NCBI GenBank assembly: GCA_956465555.1
Contig: OY101121.1
Span: 644,722 to 708,721 of the forward strand
Reading direction: 5' to 3'
From: Nitzschia sp. pyKryTriq1
Lineage: Eukaryota; Bacillariophyta; Bacillariophyceae; Bacillariales; Bacillariaceae
Length of the DNA: 64,000 nucleotides
Part shown: in pieces, positions 18,408 to 30,672 of the stretch
Position numbering within the stretch: the stretch's first letter is position 1
Layout of the letters: every line of letters starts with the position of its first letter
Notes under the pieces: model-generated
The model's database searches: none
The model's input: the letters and a program-made list of their open reading frames with translations, nothing else
What the model was told of the DNA's origin: nothing
Program-made: the position numbers and the translations under genes

Positions 18408-21400
18408 CTACGAGGAGTCTACTACTAGGCCCAAAAGGAAAAGTGTTTGATCCATGTTCTCGTCGTCCACCACGTCTGGCCCATCACTTTCAGCCTCCTC
18501 CTCGTCGTCGCTACTGTCCTCCATCATAATATCGGTCTTGAAATCAGCCATCGCCGTAGAGCCATTTCTCTTTCGCCATTCCAGCAGTCGGTGTTCTACC
18601 GAAACAGGCGTGTAGTACACCTTGGCATGGACAGGCTTAGTCTGACCATAGCGGTGACAACGAGCGTAGGCCTGCAATTCCTCCTCTTGCCGCACAAAGG
18701 GCTCCAAGAAGAACATCTTACAGGCGGCCGTCAAGGTAAGGCCACTTGCAGCTGCTCCCGCCTGTACAATGAGAACATTCGGCTGCTGGACACCAGACTC
18801 GGACTTCTTCTCGTCCATATCATCATCATTCTCGTCAACAGCCGAACACTTATCTATGCAAGCATCCTTCCATTCTTGAACTGCCGTTTCCGCTTCGTTA
18901 GCTTTCTGACCAGAAAACAAAACTCGAAAACCAATAGAGTGATACTCAAACAAACATGCAATGTGTTTAACAGCAGATCTCGAACTCGTAAAGACGACGG
19001 ATTTTTCATCCCGAGGTAAATCGTTCAGCAATGCTCGAGCCTTGCTCGATAAGCCATGGCGAGGTTCAATGTCCGGCAGAACAGCCGCCTTGTTGTGGAC
19101 TTCAGACATCCCCGTGGCGGCCCGGAAGAAAGCAATGACTTCAGATGGAATAGCAGAGAGTAGAGAGTCACCACGTCGAGAAACGTGCTTTGGTAGATCA
19201 ATAGACAGATAAAGCTGCAACCAGAGATCTGGATCCAGCTGGCCGTTGTTGTTTTCCAACATTTCTGCAGCCTTCTTGATGATATCTTTGGCCTTCAAGC
19301 GCTGTTCGAGATCTTTCTCGTTGTCATCCTTGGATAGGGAAGGGTCCACAGTTACGATATTTTGCAAAGTGATATTTTTTCGGCAGGTTGGACACTTGGC
19401 ATCGTACACACTTGACATGTAGTTCGAGATGCAGTGCTTGCAGAACAAGTGGCCACACGGAGTCAACGCAACCAATCCCGGAATGGAGTCGGTTTCGCAC
19501 TTGGGGTCGGAGGATCCAAGAACTCCCATGCAAATGACACAGGAAGTGGATTGATACTCGTGATGCGACATTGCCTCCAGACTCTCGAATGCTGACATTT
19601 TCAATATCTCGTCGGGAATATCAGATGCCCTCTCCAGATTTTGCAGTAGCTTCGACTTTGTTTCGACAACGGCCCTCTTGTTTACCAGTGTGTAGGTCGC
19701 CTCTACGATATCCTGACTCAGCTCATGGAATAGGGACTTTGCTTCGGGGGGAGCAAGTGATCGTGGCGGGTTGCGCGCACGTGACATGATGACATTATGG
19801 TTATCTTGGCCATCAAAGACTATTAACAAGCCTCGCTTCAAATCGTCCACTCTTCGACTACACCTTTTGAGCTTTTCTCTACTTTCGTCGGTAGGGAAAA
19901 CTCCGTGGTCGCGTTTTGCATCATCGTACTCCTTCGTCGCCAATTCCAGTGCCTCTTTCAAGAACGGGACCTGGAGCTTCGTAGGAACAGCTATCCCACT
20001 TCTGCCTTTCTGGACGACGACTTTAGCGGCATTAGCCCCTGGAAGAATGATAGTAGCGTTCCAAGTGCTCCCAGACTGCCCGCGTGACGGGATTAGCTTG
20101 ACATTTGAAGAAGAAATATTCTTCATCGCGGCAAGCAGTTCCTGGGACTCGACCTGATGAGGTATATTTGTCAACGACAGTGCCAAAGGATGCGCCCAAG
20201 CAAAGTCGGGATGTGCAGCAAGCAAATCTGTTCCAACAAAAGCCTTGGATGGTCTCCAGCCACGAACCAGCATCGGAGGAAGATGTTTCACGTTTCCTCT
20301 CACTGCCAAAATCAAGTGCCGCCATCGCCACAGCGCCACAGTGGATCGCTTTGCTCTTTCAGTGAAGTAACCGGTCGTGATTCTCTCGAGTGCTAAATGC
20401 CACCGGGCTCTGGCCCTAGATGAAGTAGCTTCAGCGACGGCTTTGTTGGCTTCTTTCAACTGAAATTGACACTCTTCCATTCGCTTCTCCAAAGATTCCG
20501 TGGCTCTATTTCGTTTGGCCACTCCTCCACCAGCACCCAATCGCAAGTCTGAAACGAAATCAGCTGAGGTCTGCACTTGTTCTTGCACATACGAGAGATG
20601 GCGTATCGCTTCTCTGCAGGACATGGTCGACCCAGACGACCGCTGAGCATTTGTGGGTGTCGGCGTCAACTCCATTGCGCGACGGTGATGATTCGCTAAC
20701 AAGTTATTGAGTTTCATAAGTTCGCTCGAAACTCCAAGTCCACCGGTGAGGAGTGTCGGTGAGATGCATAGCTCTCGAAGCAAACGCAAACAGAGAGTCC
20801 GGGAGGTTTCTGCTCTTTTTTCTACCTTCGTTGAAGTGTTCTCCAATTCGCGACCCACAATGTACTCCAAGAAACAGTACAATGCACGTTCAAACGGGCT
20901 TTGAGAGATGGTAATGAATTCGACTTGAAGAGGAAGGAGACCCATAATGTCCTGCCCTGTTGCTTGGATAGTCATGGTTTTGCTCCGTCGGAGGATAAGA
21001 GCACCCAAAACTATCAAGATATCCAACCCATGCATGGAGTGATGACTCCAATGATTCGTGATGGAAAAGTCGAAAAAGCCATCTTCTGCCTTGGCACAAT
21101 AGGGCGATAAACTCAAAAAATTCAATTCGCCTCTCAAATCTGTGATTCCTTCGAACAGGGGGGTTCCTGAAAGCATCCAACGACGACTTCCCTTTAGGGC
21201 ATCGCAAGACTTTGCAATAGCCGTCGTTGAAGATCGTATCTCCTGCATCTCGTCCAAAACGATCCGACCCCACCTTTGGTCAAAGAGAGCTTTAGCCTCA
21301 TGGTACTTTCTATTTTCGACTGCTTGGTAGGTCGTTATGACAACGTCCGCATCGAGAGAAAGCGGAGCCTCGTGATAGACTTGAACATTGAGAAAAGGCG

Positions 21401-23174
21401 CAGCCTTTTGAATCTCGTTCCGCCACTGGCCGACCAGCGCAGGAGGAACGACGATGAGGGTCGGGTCTTTGACTTCATTTTTGCGTGTGGCAACAATCAA
21501 GGCCAATATCATGATCGTCTCTGAGTGAACAGTTCAATGAGGAACACGGGTGAGGTGGTTCATTTCGATGCGAGACGTGACAGTTTTCCCAACAAGTAAG
21601 AGACTACGAGTAGACCACTCACTTCCAAGACCCATCTCATCTGCCACTATCCCCCCATGCATGGTCGGAGGCTTATCCAAACGCAATTGTCCCAGAGCAG
21701 GACTCCAATAGTACGTGCCACCATCCAACCACTTTCGTTCCTCCCACAAAATTGAATTTACGCCAAACCCACCAAGCCCCTCCATGTCATACATCCAACA
21801 AAGAGCATGAATCTGATGGAGCAGTAGCTTGTGTTGAAACTGGCAATTCTTTTCCATCAACCGCTCATGAAGTTGTGGCCACTGGCGAACGTCACAGCCG
21901 GTGTTCTCCCAAAGCTTCATGATCCCTGCAGTGGAAAATGCCGATATCGTATTGGAATCGGTTTGAGTGGATCCTTCCAGCGTCTTATCATCCGGTTGAC
22001 CTTCCGGTACAGATGACGGTTCCGGTGCTTGATCGTCGTCATTCACCACATCCAAGACCACCTTTGGATATTCCGCAGATTGAAACGTCGGTGAAGGCGG
22101 TTTGGGAGGCGCTTGTAGTGGCTCACTCACGACGTAGCTAGATTCGTCGAGGGCAGCCATGACAATTGCCAAGTCATCTCGAACCAAGATTTCGGGCAAG
22201 AGACGATGAGCATAGACTCCAATCGTTACTCGATAAAGATTTCCGGCATCGTTGCCGTTGTCGTCATTTATCTTCTTGACACGAGGATAGGCCACCAGCA
22301 GAGGGATTTTGTACAAGCCAGTGGGTGATTGCAACTCGGAGAGGCTCTTGAGAATTCTTTTGAGATCACTACTAGCACCTGTGCGAGTGTGTGTTTCGAC
22401 CCAGTCCCAAGAGCGTAAGAAACGTAGGGGATGGTATAAGGGATCTTTCAGCAAGGCAGCGCATAAATCGCCTGTTCTCAAGTCATGGAACTGGGGCAGT
22501 GCAGGTTCGGACCAAGTGGTCACATTCCAAAGTTCCAGCGCGGCGTTGATTCGACGATCGAGCTCTGCCTCAAAGTCTGGGGTGGTCTCGACTTCCCCCA
22601 TCTCTTCAAGAGCCTGTTTTCTGGCTTGGGTTTTGGTGAGCCGGTTGCGTTTATGTTTGGTCGAAAGTCGACCAGTGCCCACCAAGCCTTTCTTGTCCCA
22701 CTTGGCGGGACCTATCGCCTGCACGGTCCGAGTAATCGTCCCCAACATGCGCAATACATTTCCAGGATAGCCATGGCGGGCAGCTTGAGCGGCAGCAAAC
22801 TTTTGACTCCATAGGCATAGAGACGGAAGCGTAGGACTGCAGACAGAAGCCAAATCTGGTGGACCCCCATAGACAGCTTCCATGTAGTTCGTCTGGATCG
22901 TCAGCGAACCAGTGTCCACCTCGACGTCCAAGTTGCACGGGTTGTTGTATTGTACATTTGTGTATAGAATTGGGGGGAAAGACTGCGTCCGAACGTTGAT
23001 CTCCTGTAGACGATGCGACGGCTGCAGTGGTGGTAGTTCGCGGCGCTCGGCGGCATAATTTGCCGTGGCGGTCGCTTTCGTTTTCTTGGCATCCCCTCGT
23101 CCCTGGTTGTTCGTCCCCAAAGGCGTGGGTCGCTTCTTCCCGGCAGCAACAGCAACAATGCTACCATCTGACAT
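18408..23174 (-). CDS. SNF2-family helicase-like protein with RING finger (SHPRH/Rad5-like)
   Basis: Two exons, 23174-21623 and 21520-18408; 1554 residues. The splice rebuilds the ATP-binding motif DEMGLGKT, which confirms it. The first helicase lobe follows (VVPPALVGQWRNEI, LDEMQ in motif II, LSGTPL). A long charged insert of several hundred residues separates the lobes and ends in a C3HC4 RING finger near residues 1178-1225 (CVICMGV, CGHLFCKHC, CPTCRK). The second lobe ends with ARCHRYGQTKPV. The layout, RING between lobes, is that of Rad5/SHPRH-type chromatin and DNA-damage ubiquitin ligases. No HIRAN, PHD or linker-histone domain was recognised. Likely nuclear. Confidence 0.88.
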
Positions 23175-23920
23175 CTTCAACGGGTTGCGACGGACTGTGC
23201 CCAATGTCAATGTTGGTGTTGGCCTGCAAAGAAGTTACAATATAATAGCTAAAAGCTACACTTCGAAGGAAATTCGAAAGTGGAAAGCGAAAAGTCAGTA
23301 AGTTTTCAGGCGTCCCCGCCGTGACGCGCGGGCTTTCGCGCGCACTATTAAATGCTGCGTACTACTGTACTACGCTACGTACTCGTATGCGTAGACGGTT
23401 CCGACTTGATCGCGAGATGAGGAAATAAGGCGGGGTCGGAAGTCCAGCATTACGAATATAGCATTCTTCACGCGTCTCCTCAGTATATTGTAATACCATA
23501 GTCTATTCGAAGAGTTTTTTCTTCGCAACATGCTATGCAATGCATTTTGTTTCATGTGTGGGGTCGGATTTCTTTCGTACTGCAGCAGACTAGTTGCTCG
23601 TACAGCCAACAAGCATTTTTGTAGCTCGTATTGGCATCACCTATCATAGACGATGTACAAACCCTCTGCCATGCTGTTTCTCTCTCGCTTTAATAGTAGC
23701 CTATGGTAGATTGAAAAGAATTTTTGCGGTGCAAAATGGTTCTATTTTACATCAAAGAACAACTGACCCCTGGGCAGTTGTCAAGGAGGGTATTGCATTT
23801 CGTCGTTGTTGTGCGGCGCGCGCAACAGTCTTTCTCACATGCGATAGTGATGTGCATCGGATGGTGCGGTAGCAAAGGCACTTCTATGTTTGGTATATTC
23901 TTCTGGTGGATAGCGGAAAT
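23175..23920. other. Intergenic region
   Basis: 746 bp. A GCGCGC-rich patch lies near 23310-23345 and a TACTACTGTACTACGCTACGTACTCGTATGCG-type simple patch near 23355-23392. A possible acceptor TTTGCAG near 23225 upstream of the SNF2 ATG could mark a 5-prime UTR intron. No gene seen. Confidence 0.4.
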
Positions 23921-25423
23921 TTAGAGTCTCTTTTGGCTCTCAACGGGGTTGGAGAACACAGCATCGGGCTTGGCGTTGGAGTATCCCTTGATCAAGCATC
24001 CGATAGTCTCTCCAAGAAGCTTGATGTCATCAAGAGGGTTGTTTCCTTGGACTCGCTTGTACAAGTAAGAGTCGAAGGTCACTTGTTGGACGTACTTGGA
24101 GTTGCAAAGTTCAACAAAGGCTTCGCGGGCACCGTTGTTGCTGTAGAAGACCTTTTGCAAAATGTCCAATACAGCGTAAGTGGGTCCGTAGGCCTTGTCG
24201 TACTTCTTGATGTAGGTCTCTTCGATTTCGGCTTGAGTGGGAAGTCTCTTTCCTCCGTCCATAAGTCTGACAATTTCTTCGGCGGCCATGCGTCCTGACT
24301 TGGCGGCGAAGTAGATACCTTCACCGGAGCACTTGGTAACGTATCCAGCAGCATCTCCGACAAGGGCCATGCGTCCTTGGACACGTCGAGGGCGGTAGTG
24401 TTCAGGGATGGGGTGAGCCTCAACCTTGATGATCTTTCCTCCGGAAATCTTGTCACCGGCACGGTCACGGATGGCCTTTTGGTATTGCTTGATGGCGGGG
24501 CGGTTGACAACGGTACCAGTTCCAACTCCGACGTGGTCGTACTTGGGGAAGACCCATCCGTAGAAATCGGGGGAAACATCATCTCCGACGTACATCTCGG
24601 CCATTTCTTCGTAGAACTTCATCTTGTCATCCGAGATCTTAATTCGCTCTTGGAAGGCAATGGCAAAGTTGTAAAGACCGGCATCCATGGCCTTGGCGAC
24701 ACGAGAGTTGGCACCGTCGGCTCCGATAATAAGATCGACTTCCATGGATTTGGCAACACCGGCACTGGATCCCTCCTTGAACTCTTGGTAGTGGATGGTG
24801 TAGGGGGATTCAGAAACCTTGTGGTCCGATGGGACATCAATGGCGGTCACAAGTCCGTTGATACACTCGGCACCGTATTCGATGGCACGGTCTCGAAGGA
24901 ACTTGTCCATAATTTCACGTCGGCACATACCGATGTATTCGTCGGGCTTCAAGGTGTCACCGATATCGACCTCAACGCCAGTGGGGGAGATGAGGTTCAT
25001 CTTGCGGACCTATAATGAAGTGAAAGATAATATGTGGTTAGATGGCATAAAATAATTTCACGATCAGACTGAGATTCGGCCGCAAATTTGAGATCGAAAC
25101 GAAAGTCTTACCTTGCGGTCAACAACGGTCTCGGGAATGTTGAATTCACCGATCATGCAGAGAGGGATAGCTCCTCCGCAAGGCTTGGCGTTATCAAGCT
25201 TGCGCTCGAAGAGAACAGTGTCAACTCCCTTTTCTTGAGCGAAGATCTCGGCGGCGCAAGCACCAGAAGGTCCTCCTCCAACGACAGCAATCTTGTACTT
25301 CATTTCCAAGGAGGAAGTCGACTTGACGGCATTCTTGGCGACAGAGGTCTTGCCCATGAAGGACGAGGGAGTGAAAGCACTCACGGTGGCAACACCGGCG
25401 ACGGCAACGATGGAGAATTTCAT
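23921..25423 (-). CDS. CHLP: Geranylgeranyl reductase, plastid
   Basis: Two exons, 25423-25112 and 25009-23921; 466 residues. The start gives a signal peptide ending VSAFTP, a plastid-import motif. The mature protein begins with the FAD Rossmann fold KIAVVGGGPSGACAAE and GGAIP, then the GADGANSRVAKAMD motif and GDAAGYVTKCSGEGIYFA typical of geranylgeranyl reductases. The enzyme reduces geranylgeranyl to phytyl chains for chlorophyll, tocopherol and phylloquinone. Length and end (through YSNAKPDAVFS) fit the algal family. Codon use is strongly biased to C- and T-ending synonyms (GGT, TCC, AAG), as expected for an abundant protein. Confidence 0.96.
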
Positions 25424-26692
25424 CTTGGTGGTTGGATCTTTGCTTGTCGATTAAACGATGGCTGGAAAGTGAGAGTAGGAAACGGAGAAGATGTTTGTTT
25501 GGCAGAGGCACAACCTCAACCCAAAACATCTTCTTGCGTATCTTTCTTCCTTCTTCCTCGTGGAACGGTGCAAAGAACGCAATGGCCACATGCATCGGAA
25601 CTTCAACAAGGACGGAATCCGAAATTCAGGAAAAATCTCATTTTCTGCCTCCACGCGTTCGAGTTGAACCATCCATCTTGAACTCTTGTCATGGCTGGTG
25701 GCTGCACGTCCCGTTTCTACCAGATCTGACGCAGGAGCGCCGGCCAGCACCCCTTGTTCTTTGCTTCGATGCAGACTGACGCAAGTCTCAATTATCAAAT
25801 CTTTCCTTCAACGTCAGCATGATGTCATCAGTGTTAAATCTTTTTTTATGAGGTGTGCAACTACAGTACTGGATGAAAACGGGAGTTGGACAGACTTTCT
25901 CGAACAAAACTTCAAGCAAGTCGAAGTCCATCTCCGATCAGATCTCCGTGTGCTCTACTGGTACCATACCGGTATGTACAAGTACCCGTACCGGTACTCG
26001 CGTACTCCTCATAGAGAGTAGTACTATCTTCAATACAATCCAGGGGGCACTACTCTCTACCTAGACTACTGATTCTAGGACACGCTCTACTCCGCCAGCT
26101 AGTAGAGGAGGGAGGGAGGGGGAGATACGCTGCTGTTGCTTTCCTTTTGAGTGAAGAGTAGTACTGCTGATGGTCCTACTAGCTAGAGCACGTAGTAGTA
26201 ATGTAGGTTGAGGAGGAGGGACAGAGGATACCCAACATGTTGGTACAGTATTGAAGTAGTTGTTGAACACAAGAGCACTTCTTCGGGAAGAGCTGGTCCC
26301 ACCAGAAGCGAGAATAATACCTGTACGACCTTCGTTCTTATTTTGTCGACCGGCAGAGCGATCCTCTCGAGTAGATTCTTCTTGCTTGCTGCTGCTTACT
26401 GTACCTGGCGGCACACCAGTACTACTCATAGGAACACGACCACCAATATCCGATTGTGGCAAATACTACTGAAAATACGCAGCCACCTCAAACATCCTCT
26501 TTTGATCAATTGTCGAGGCAAATTTTCTGCGCCCTCTTGAAGTCTCAATTATGATGATGGCTTCGGGGTATTTGTAACCGTACTACCGCAGTGATATTTG
26601 GCCGTACAACCATCCTCGTACAAATCAATCAAAAGACGCTCTCGACAATATTTCTTTGGTCAAAGAGGGGACAACCCAATTTTCTCTCCTCT
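25424..26692. repeat. Intergenic spacer with GTAC runs and purine tract
   Basis: 1269 bp between the starts of CHLP and the end of the C2 gene. GTACC/ACCGGTA runs lie at about 25955-26015, a GGAGGGAGGGAGGGGGAGA purine tract at about 26106-26126, and more TAGTAC/CTAG units at 26155-26200. Open frames here have no recognisable domain and overlap the repeats. Confidence 0.5.
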
Positions 26693-27211
26693 TCACACTT
26701 TCTTGTTGTCCCCCTTAGAAGATCTTAAGGTGAAGCTAGAACTTTGTGGAAGCGGGCCATCGACCGACGAAAGCCTGACTCCTGAGATCCTGATCGCCAC
26801 CAGCATATCTCCTGTCGCATTCAGACAAGTGTACTTCCCAACGCCAGTGTTGATCGGGTACCACTTTTCGAAACGACATGGCATATCTTCGGGAAAGGGT
26901 ATAAACACATTTCCCATTGGATCATCCGTGGAGAGGACATCCTTATCCCATATTCTGAGCTCGACGCTCCTTTTTCTGTCGAGGGTCCCACTTCCAACAA
27001 TCCAGTTGAATGAAGCGTCTTCCCAAACGGGATTCAACGTCTTGTCAATAACAGACGTTTTCCCGATCAATCTACTTCCAAAGTACAACTCAACGTACGG
27101 ATCAGAAGTTGTTCTAAGGCCCAGGCCCAGAAGATTCCGGTCCTTGGCCACCAAGTTTCTTCCCTCCTTGATGTCGACTTGGATTCGGTACATAGTCGGC
27201 GGCGCCATCAT
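26693..27211 (-). CDS. C2-domain protein
   Basis: 172 residues from the ATG at 27211. Almost the whole protein is one C2 domain: YRIQVDIKEGRNL, then SDPYVELYF, TLNPVWEDASFNW, LRIWDKDV and DPMGNVFIPF. Aspartates in KDR, SDPYV, WDKD and TDDP are in place to bind calcium. C2 domains attach to membranes, usually in a calcium-dependent way. No second domain or membrane helix is present, so this is a stand-alone C2 protein; an upstream exon cannot be excluded because the region before the start is open. Confidence 0.8.
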   Translation of the reverse strand: MMAPPTMYRIQVDIKEGRNLVAKDRNLLGLGLRTTSDPYVELYFGSRLIGKTSVIDKTLNPVWEDASFNWIVGSGTLDRKRSVELRIWDKDVLSTDDPMGNVFIPFPEDMPCRFEKWYPINTGVGKYTCLNATGDMLVAIRISGVRLSSVDGPLPQSSSFTLRSSKGDNKKV

Positions 27212-29529
27212 CAAATAGTAGTCAGCCTGCTGGCAATACCGTAGCAGCTACCTGTACGACCACACCAACAAGAAAGTTGTTTCGCCTTCGACTTGCTTGC
27301 TTTTCTTTCGCGGGACGAAAAGACAACCTCCAGGAAGACGACTCGGCTGTGCAGTGCTCGGTTTTTCCCCTTTGAACCCTCACCGATTTCAAGAACGCAG
27401 AGGTTGCTGGTAACAAGCTGTGAGCTTGGGGACGATCACAGTGTGAGACGTTGTGAAAAACTCTCTTGTTGTGAATTGTGAATCAGAATCTGTATTCTGG
27501 TCGTACTTCTGTCCACTTTTTCTTGGTACCTTGAGATACAGGTTACAGGTGATGGCAAGGTGATGGTACCAGGTGATACTGCACTGTACAGTACGATACC
27601 TGGTACCGGTCGGTACGCACACGCTCCTTTCTCGGAAGAGCACGTACTGTACCGGTCCCTGGTACACGTCGTATTGTGCACGGGTAGACCAGATAGACGA
27701 CCTGTGCTCTACCGTACTCGTACGAGTACTTGTAGCACTCGTACTGTAGACTGCCAACAACGTACCGGCACATACCGGTACCTGGTACAGTACCGGTACC
27801 TGGTACTGTGTACTATACCGCGGTACTCGTACTGTGCTTGTACATACCATACTGTAGAAGGACGCGGCAGGGCGGGTAACGCGGGACTAAGGAAGTGGTC
27901 CAACTAGTCAGGCGCCCCTTCAATCCCAAAGTTCTCCCCCAAGGCTGCGCAGATACGCGCGTGTGGGCAGCGGCCCCACCATCGCGCTCCAGTGGCTAAG
28001 TTTTATAATTCTTTCATCTTAACGCCAATCGGATCGGAGGCCCCTATCTCTTTATGGGATGTGAATCAGACCCTGATTCACATCAGTCTATCTTCGGCAC
28101 ATAGCTAGCCACCAATCAAAAATAGTCATCTCTAAACCAATCACATCATCCGATGCGGAATATTCGAAAGTTTACGAAGACGCCACTTGGAATTTCTTCC
28201 GACGACTTTCCCCCCCACTAAGGTAGTAAGAGTACGGGCAAAATGCGCGCGCAAGGCACCCCTGATTCACATTTCACTCAAACTGAACAAGACCCGTCAT
28301 CGCATACCATCACTACTTTCAAAGCCACCGATGCAGCAGTACCCTTCCTCGGACAGTACTCCAGCAATCCGAAAGGATGTCTGGTGGCTAACCTCCATTT
28401 GATGATGAAAAGTAGTCTCATTCGGAACATTGATTGACTCATATGACTCCAATCTTGCCTAGTAGAAATGCAGTCGAAAAGGAAATATTGTTATTGAATA
28501 ACAAAAGACCTGCTTTCAGACTCCTTGCGCCTCATCATATGCGACCCTTCACTCCTGGACCCGGTCGAAGTGGAATTTCAGTAGTGGCTTTGATTTTACA
28601 TGAAATACATCTCTGGTAGTTTTGGGTAGATTTTGTGTCAAAATGCGCGTTGACGGCGTGACCTGCTCTCTTCAGTGGCCCAGTAGTAAGCCAAAAGGGG
28701 GGCTACACCCTCCAAACCACTTCGCCCGTCTGACCCAACGTTTCCGAAAGCAATGTTGCCAGCTGCCATAACCTGATTGGTTGTTTTGAATTGGTGACGG
28801 ATATTGAGCCAAATAGCAAAATGTGAATCATACCGTGATTCACAAATTAATCCCGTAAGGAGGCCCCTATCACGACGGTTTCGCGCTTCCCTGGGATTTT
28901 AGGAGAAGCAAAAATTCGGTGCATCTATGACTCATACGACTACTCTATTCTTCACGCGCATTATATCAATAAGTTGAACTCGTTCGACCGCGGCTGACCC
29001 TTTCTCCGTAAAACAAGAAAAACGTCAGGAAAAGCTCCAATGAGGAGTCGTCGGTTCGGGGAGAAAGGACACGGTCGGAGGTCGAACGAGTTCGCCATTT
29101 TTGGCGAATTCCCGAAGGTCCCTGAAGGCCTCTCGTCAAAGATTCAGCTGACAGCGTACAGACTGTAAGTATGGAGAATGGAGATTTCAACAATATTATG
29201 ACCATGATGAGAATGATGACCCTTTACTACGACGACACGACACAGCTCTCATGCCGCCTATTCGTGGTACAGCACTGAGACAGCACTGCCGTTGCCCTCG
29301 CATGCAGCATGCAACAAAACAAGGTACAATAGCATTCATTCGCCGGAAAGTCCCTGGTGAAAGCTTCCCATCGCAATAAAGAGTACCGGTAGTACAATTC
29401 TATACGAGTAGACAGAGGCAGTGAAAAGTGCAATACGCATCGTACGTCGTCAACATACACTACATGAATAATCGGAGAGACAAGCAATTATAGCTCGAGT
29501 ACTCCTAGACTAGTCGCAATTTTGGAATC
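27212..29529. repeat. 2.3-kb gene-poor spacer with long GTAC run and TGAATCA dyads
   Basis: About 27540-27850 is the longest GTAC/GGTACC/ACCGGT run in the window, some 300 bp. Two perfect-arm dyads occur: GATGTGAATCAG-ACC-CTGATTCACATC at 28058-28084 and TGTGAATCA-N5-TGATTCACA at 28822-28844. Each lies near a GGAGGCCCCTATC motif (28036-28048 and about 28859-28871). No coding region supported. Confidence 0.55.
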
Positions 29530-30672
29530 ATGGATCATCAACAATATCACGGCAATGCATATAGGCACTCGGTTGGAAGTCAAGATGAACTGATAGGTGA
29601 TCGAAGAGACAGCTATCGTCGGAGTCCAAATAGTAAGGATGACAGTAAGGACAGTGATGGTAGTGGTAGTGGTAGCGAACCTGGCTGGACGCAAGCGTCT
29701 TCGAATCCTCAGAGCGGGATAGTGGACGACCACGGGCACGTAAAGAATACTCTCGTCTTCACGGCAAGGAAACGAAAATCTTCGTTGTCCTTCGCGATGA
29801 TGTCATTTTCAATACTCGGGTTCTTTATGTATTCTTCCTCTCGATCAACAATAAGAATGGCGCTGGAGCAAGGAGATCGTCTATTTGCTTTCTCCGCCAA
29901 GATGCGACACCAACTAAAAAACGCAGAGCGTGAAGTTCGACGACTCCGGCGAGAATTGGCCGCTCTTGACGCCATGGAACAGAAAGAGGAAGATTTAGAA
30001 GAAGAAAAGAAGGTTCTCGATCGAGCAGCATTTTTTACGAATCCAAAAATGATCGAGGAAGTTAGCGCCATCCAGCAAAAGCTGAAGATATCCGCCGAGC
30101 GATCCCAAAAGCTAAAGGAACAAGTCCGCGAAATGAGTAGACGTGATGCAATCGAGAAGTATGGTCCTGGTCCACACCGAGTAGAGATGGAACTGGTGTT
30201 TCCGGGTCATCTCTCTGGGCCCACCAAATTTATTGTTGAACTTGCTCCCCTTGACGTAATGCCCCATTCGGTATATACTTTCTTGGAGATGGCTTCATTG
30301 GGTTTATTGAATGGGTGTTCGTTTATCTTGAATGCACTTCACGTTATCAAGGCCGCACCACTTCCATTTGACGGGTCGCCAGCTCAGGATAAGAAGCAAG
30401 CATTTGAGGACAATGGACTGGAGAGTGTGGCCTTTCGTGAATACTCTAGCGACTACCCTCACAAGCCGTATACTGTGGGATTTGCTGCAGACGGAACTCC
30501 CTCTTTCTACATCAATACAGAAGACAATACAGAGATTCATGTTGGAGACCCATGCTTTGGCAAAGTGGTTTCCGGTATGCAGACTGTGAAGAGGCTGGAA
30601 ACTAGTCCCACACGCAACGGTATTTTCTTTGAAACCCGGATAGGAATCAAGAGTGCCGTCATTCTCAACTAA
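29530..30672 (+). CDS. Membrane-anchored cyclophilin-like protein
   Basis: 380 residues, single exon. Order of parts: a hydrophilic Ser/Asp-rich N-terminus, one membrane helix (about 88-104), a coiled coil (about 110-205, many Glu, Arg, Lys), then a cyclophilin-like domain (about 212-378) with FIVELAPLDVMPHSVYTFLEM, PSFYINTEDN and DPCFGKVVSGMQTVKRLE. The topology suggests a type II protein of the secretory pathway. The loop that carries the catalytic Arg and Phe in cyclophilin A is replaced by GCSFILNALHVI, so isomerase activity is doubtful. The fold call is good; the role is unknown. Confidence 0.8.
   Translation: MDHQQYHGNAYRHSVGSQDELIGDRRDSYRRSPNSKDDSKDSDGSGSGSEPGWTQASSNPQSGIVDDHGHVKNTLVFTARKRKSSLSFAMMSFSILGFFMYSSSRSTIRMALEQGDRLFAFSAKMRHQLKNAEREVRRLRRELAALDAMEQKEEDLEEEKKVLDRAAFFTNPKMIEEVSAIQQKLKISAERSQKLKEQVREMSRRDAIEKYGPGPHRVEMELVFPGHLSGPTKFIVELAPLDVMPHSVYTFLEMASLGLLNGCSFILNALHVIKAAPLPFDGSPAQDKKQAFEDNGLESVAFREYSSDYPHKPYTVGFAADGTPSFYINTEDNTEIHVGDPCFGKVVSGMQTVKRLETSPTRNGIFFETRIGIKSAVILN

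Noticed and set aside
26061-26462. 133-residue minus-strand open frame
   Set aside because: It overlaps purine and TAGTAC repeats, has no domain and is Ser/Arg/Thr low complexity.
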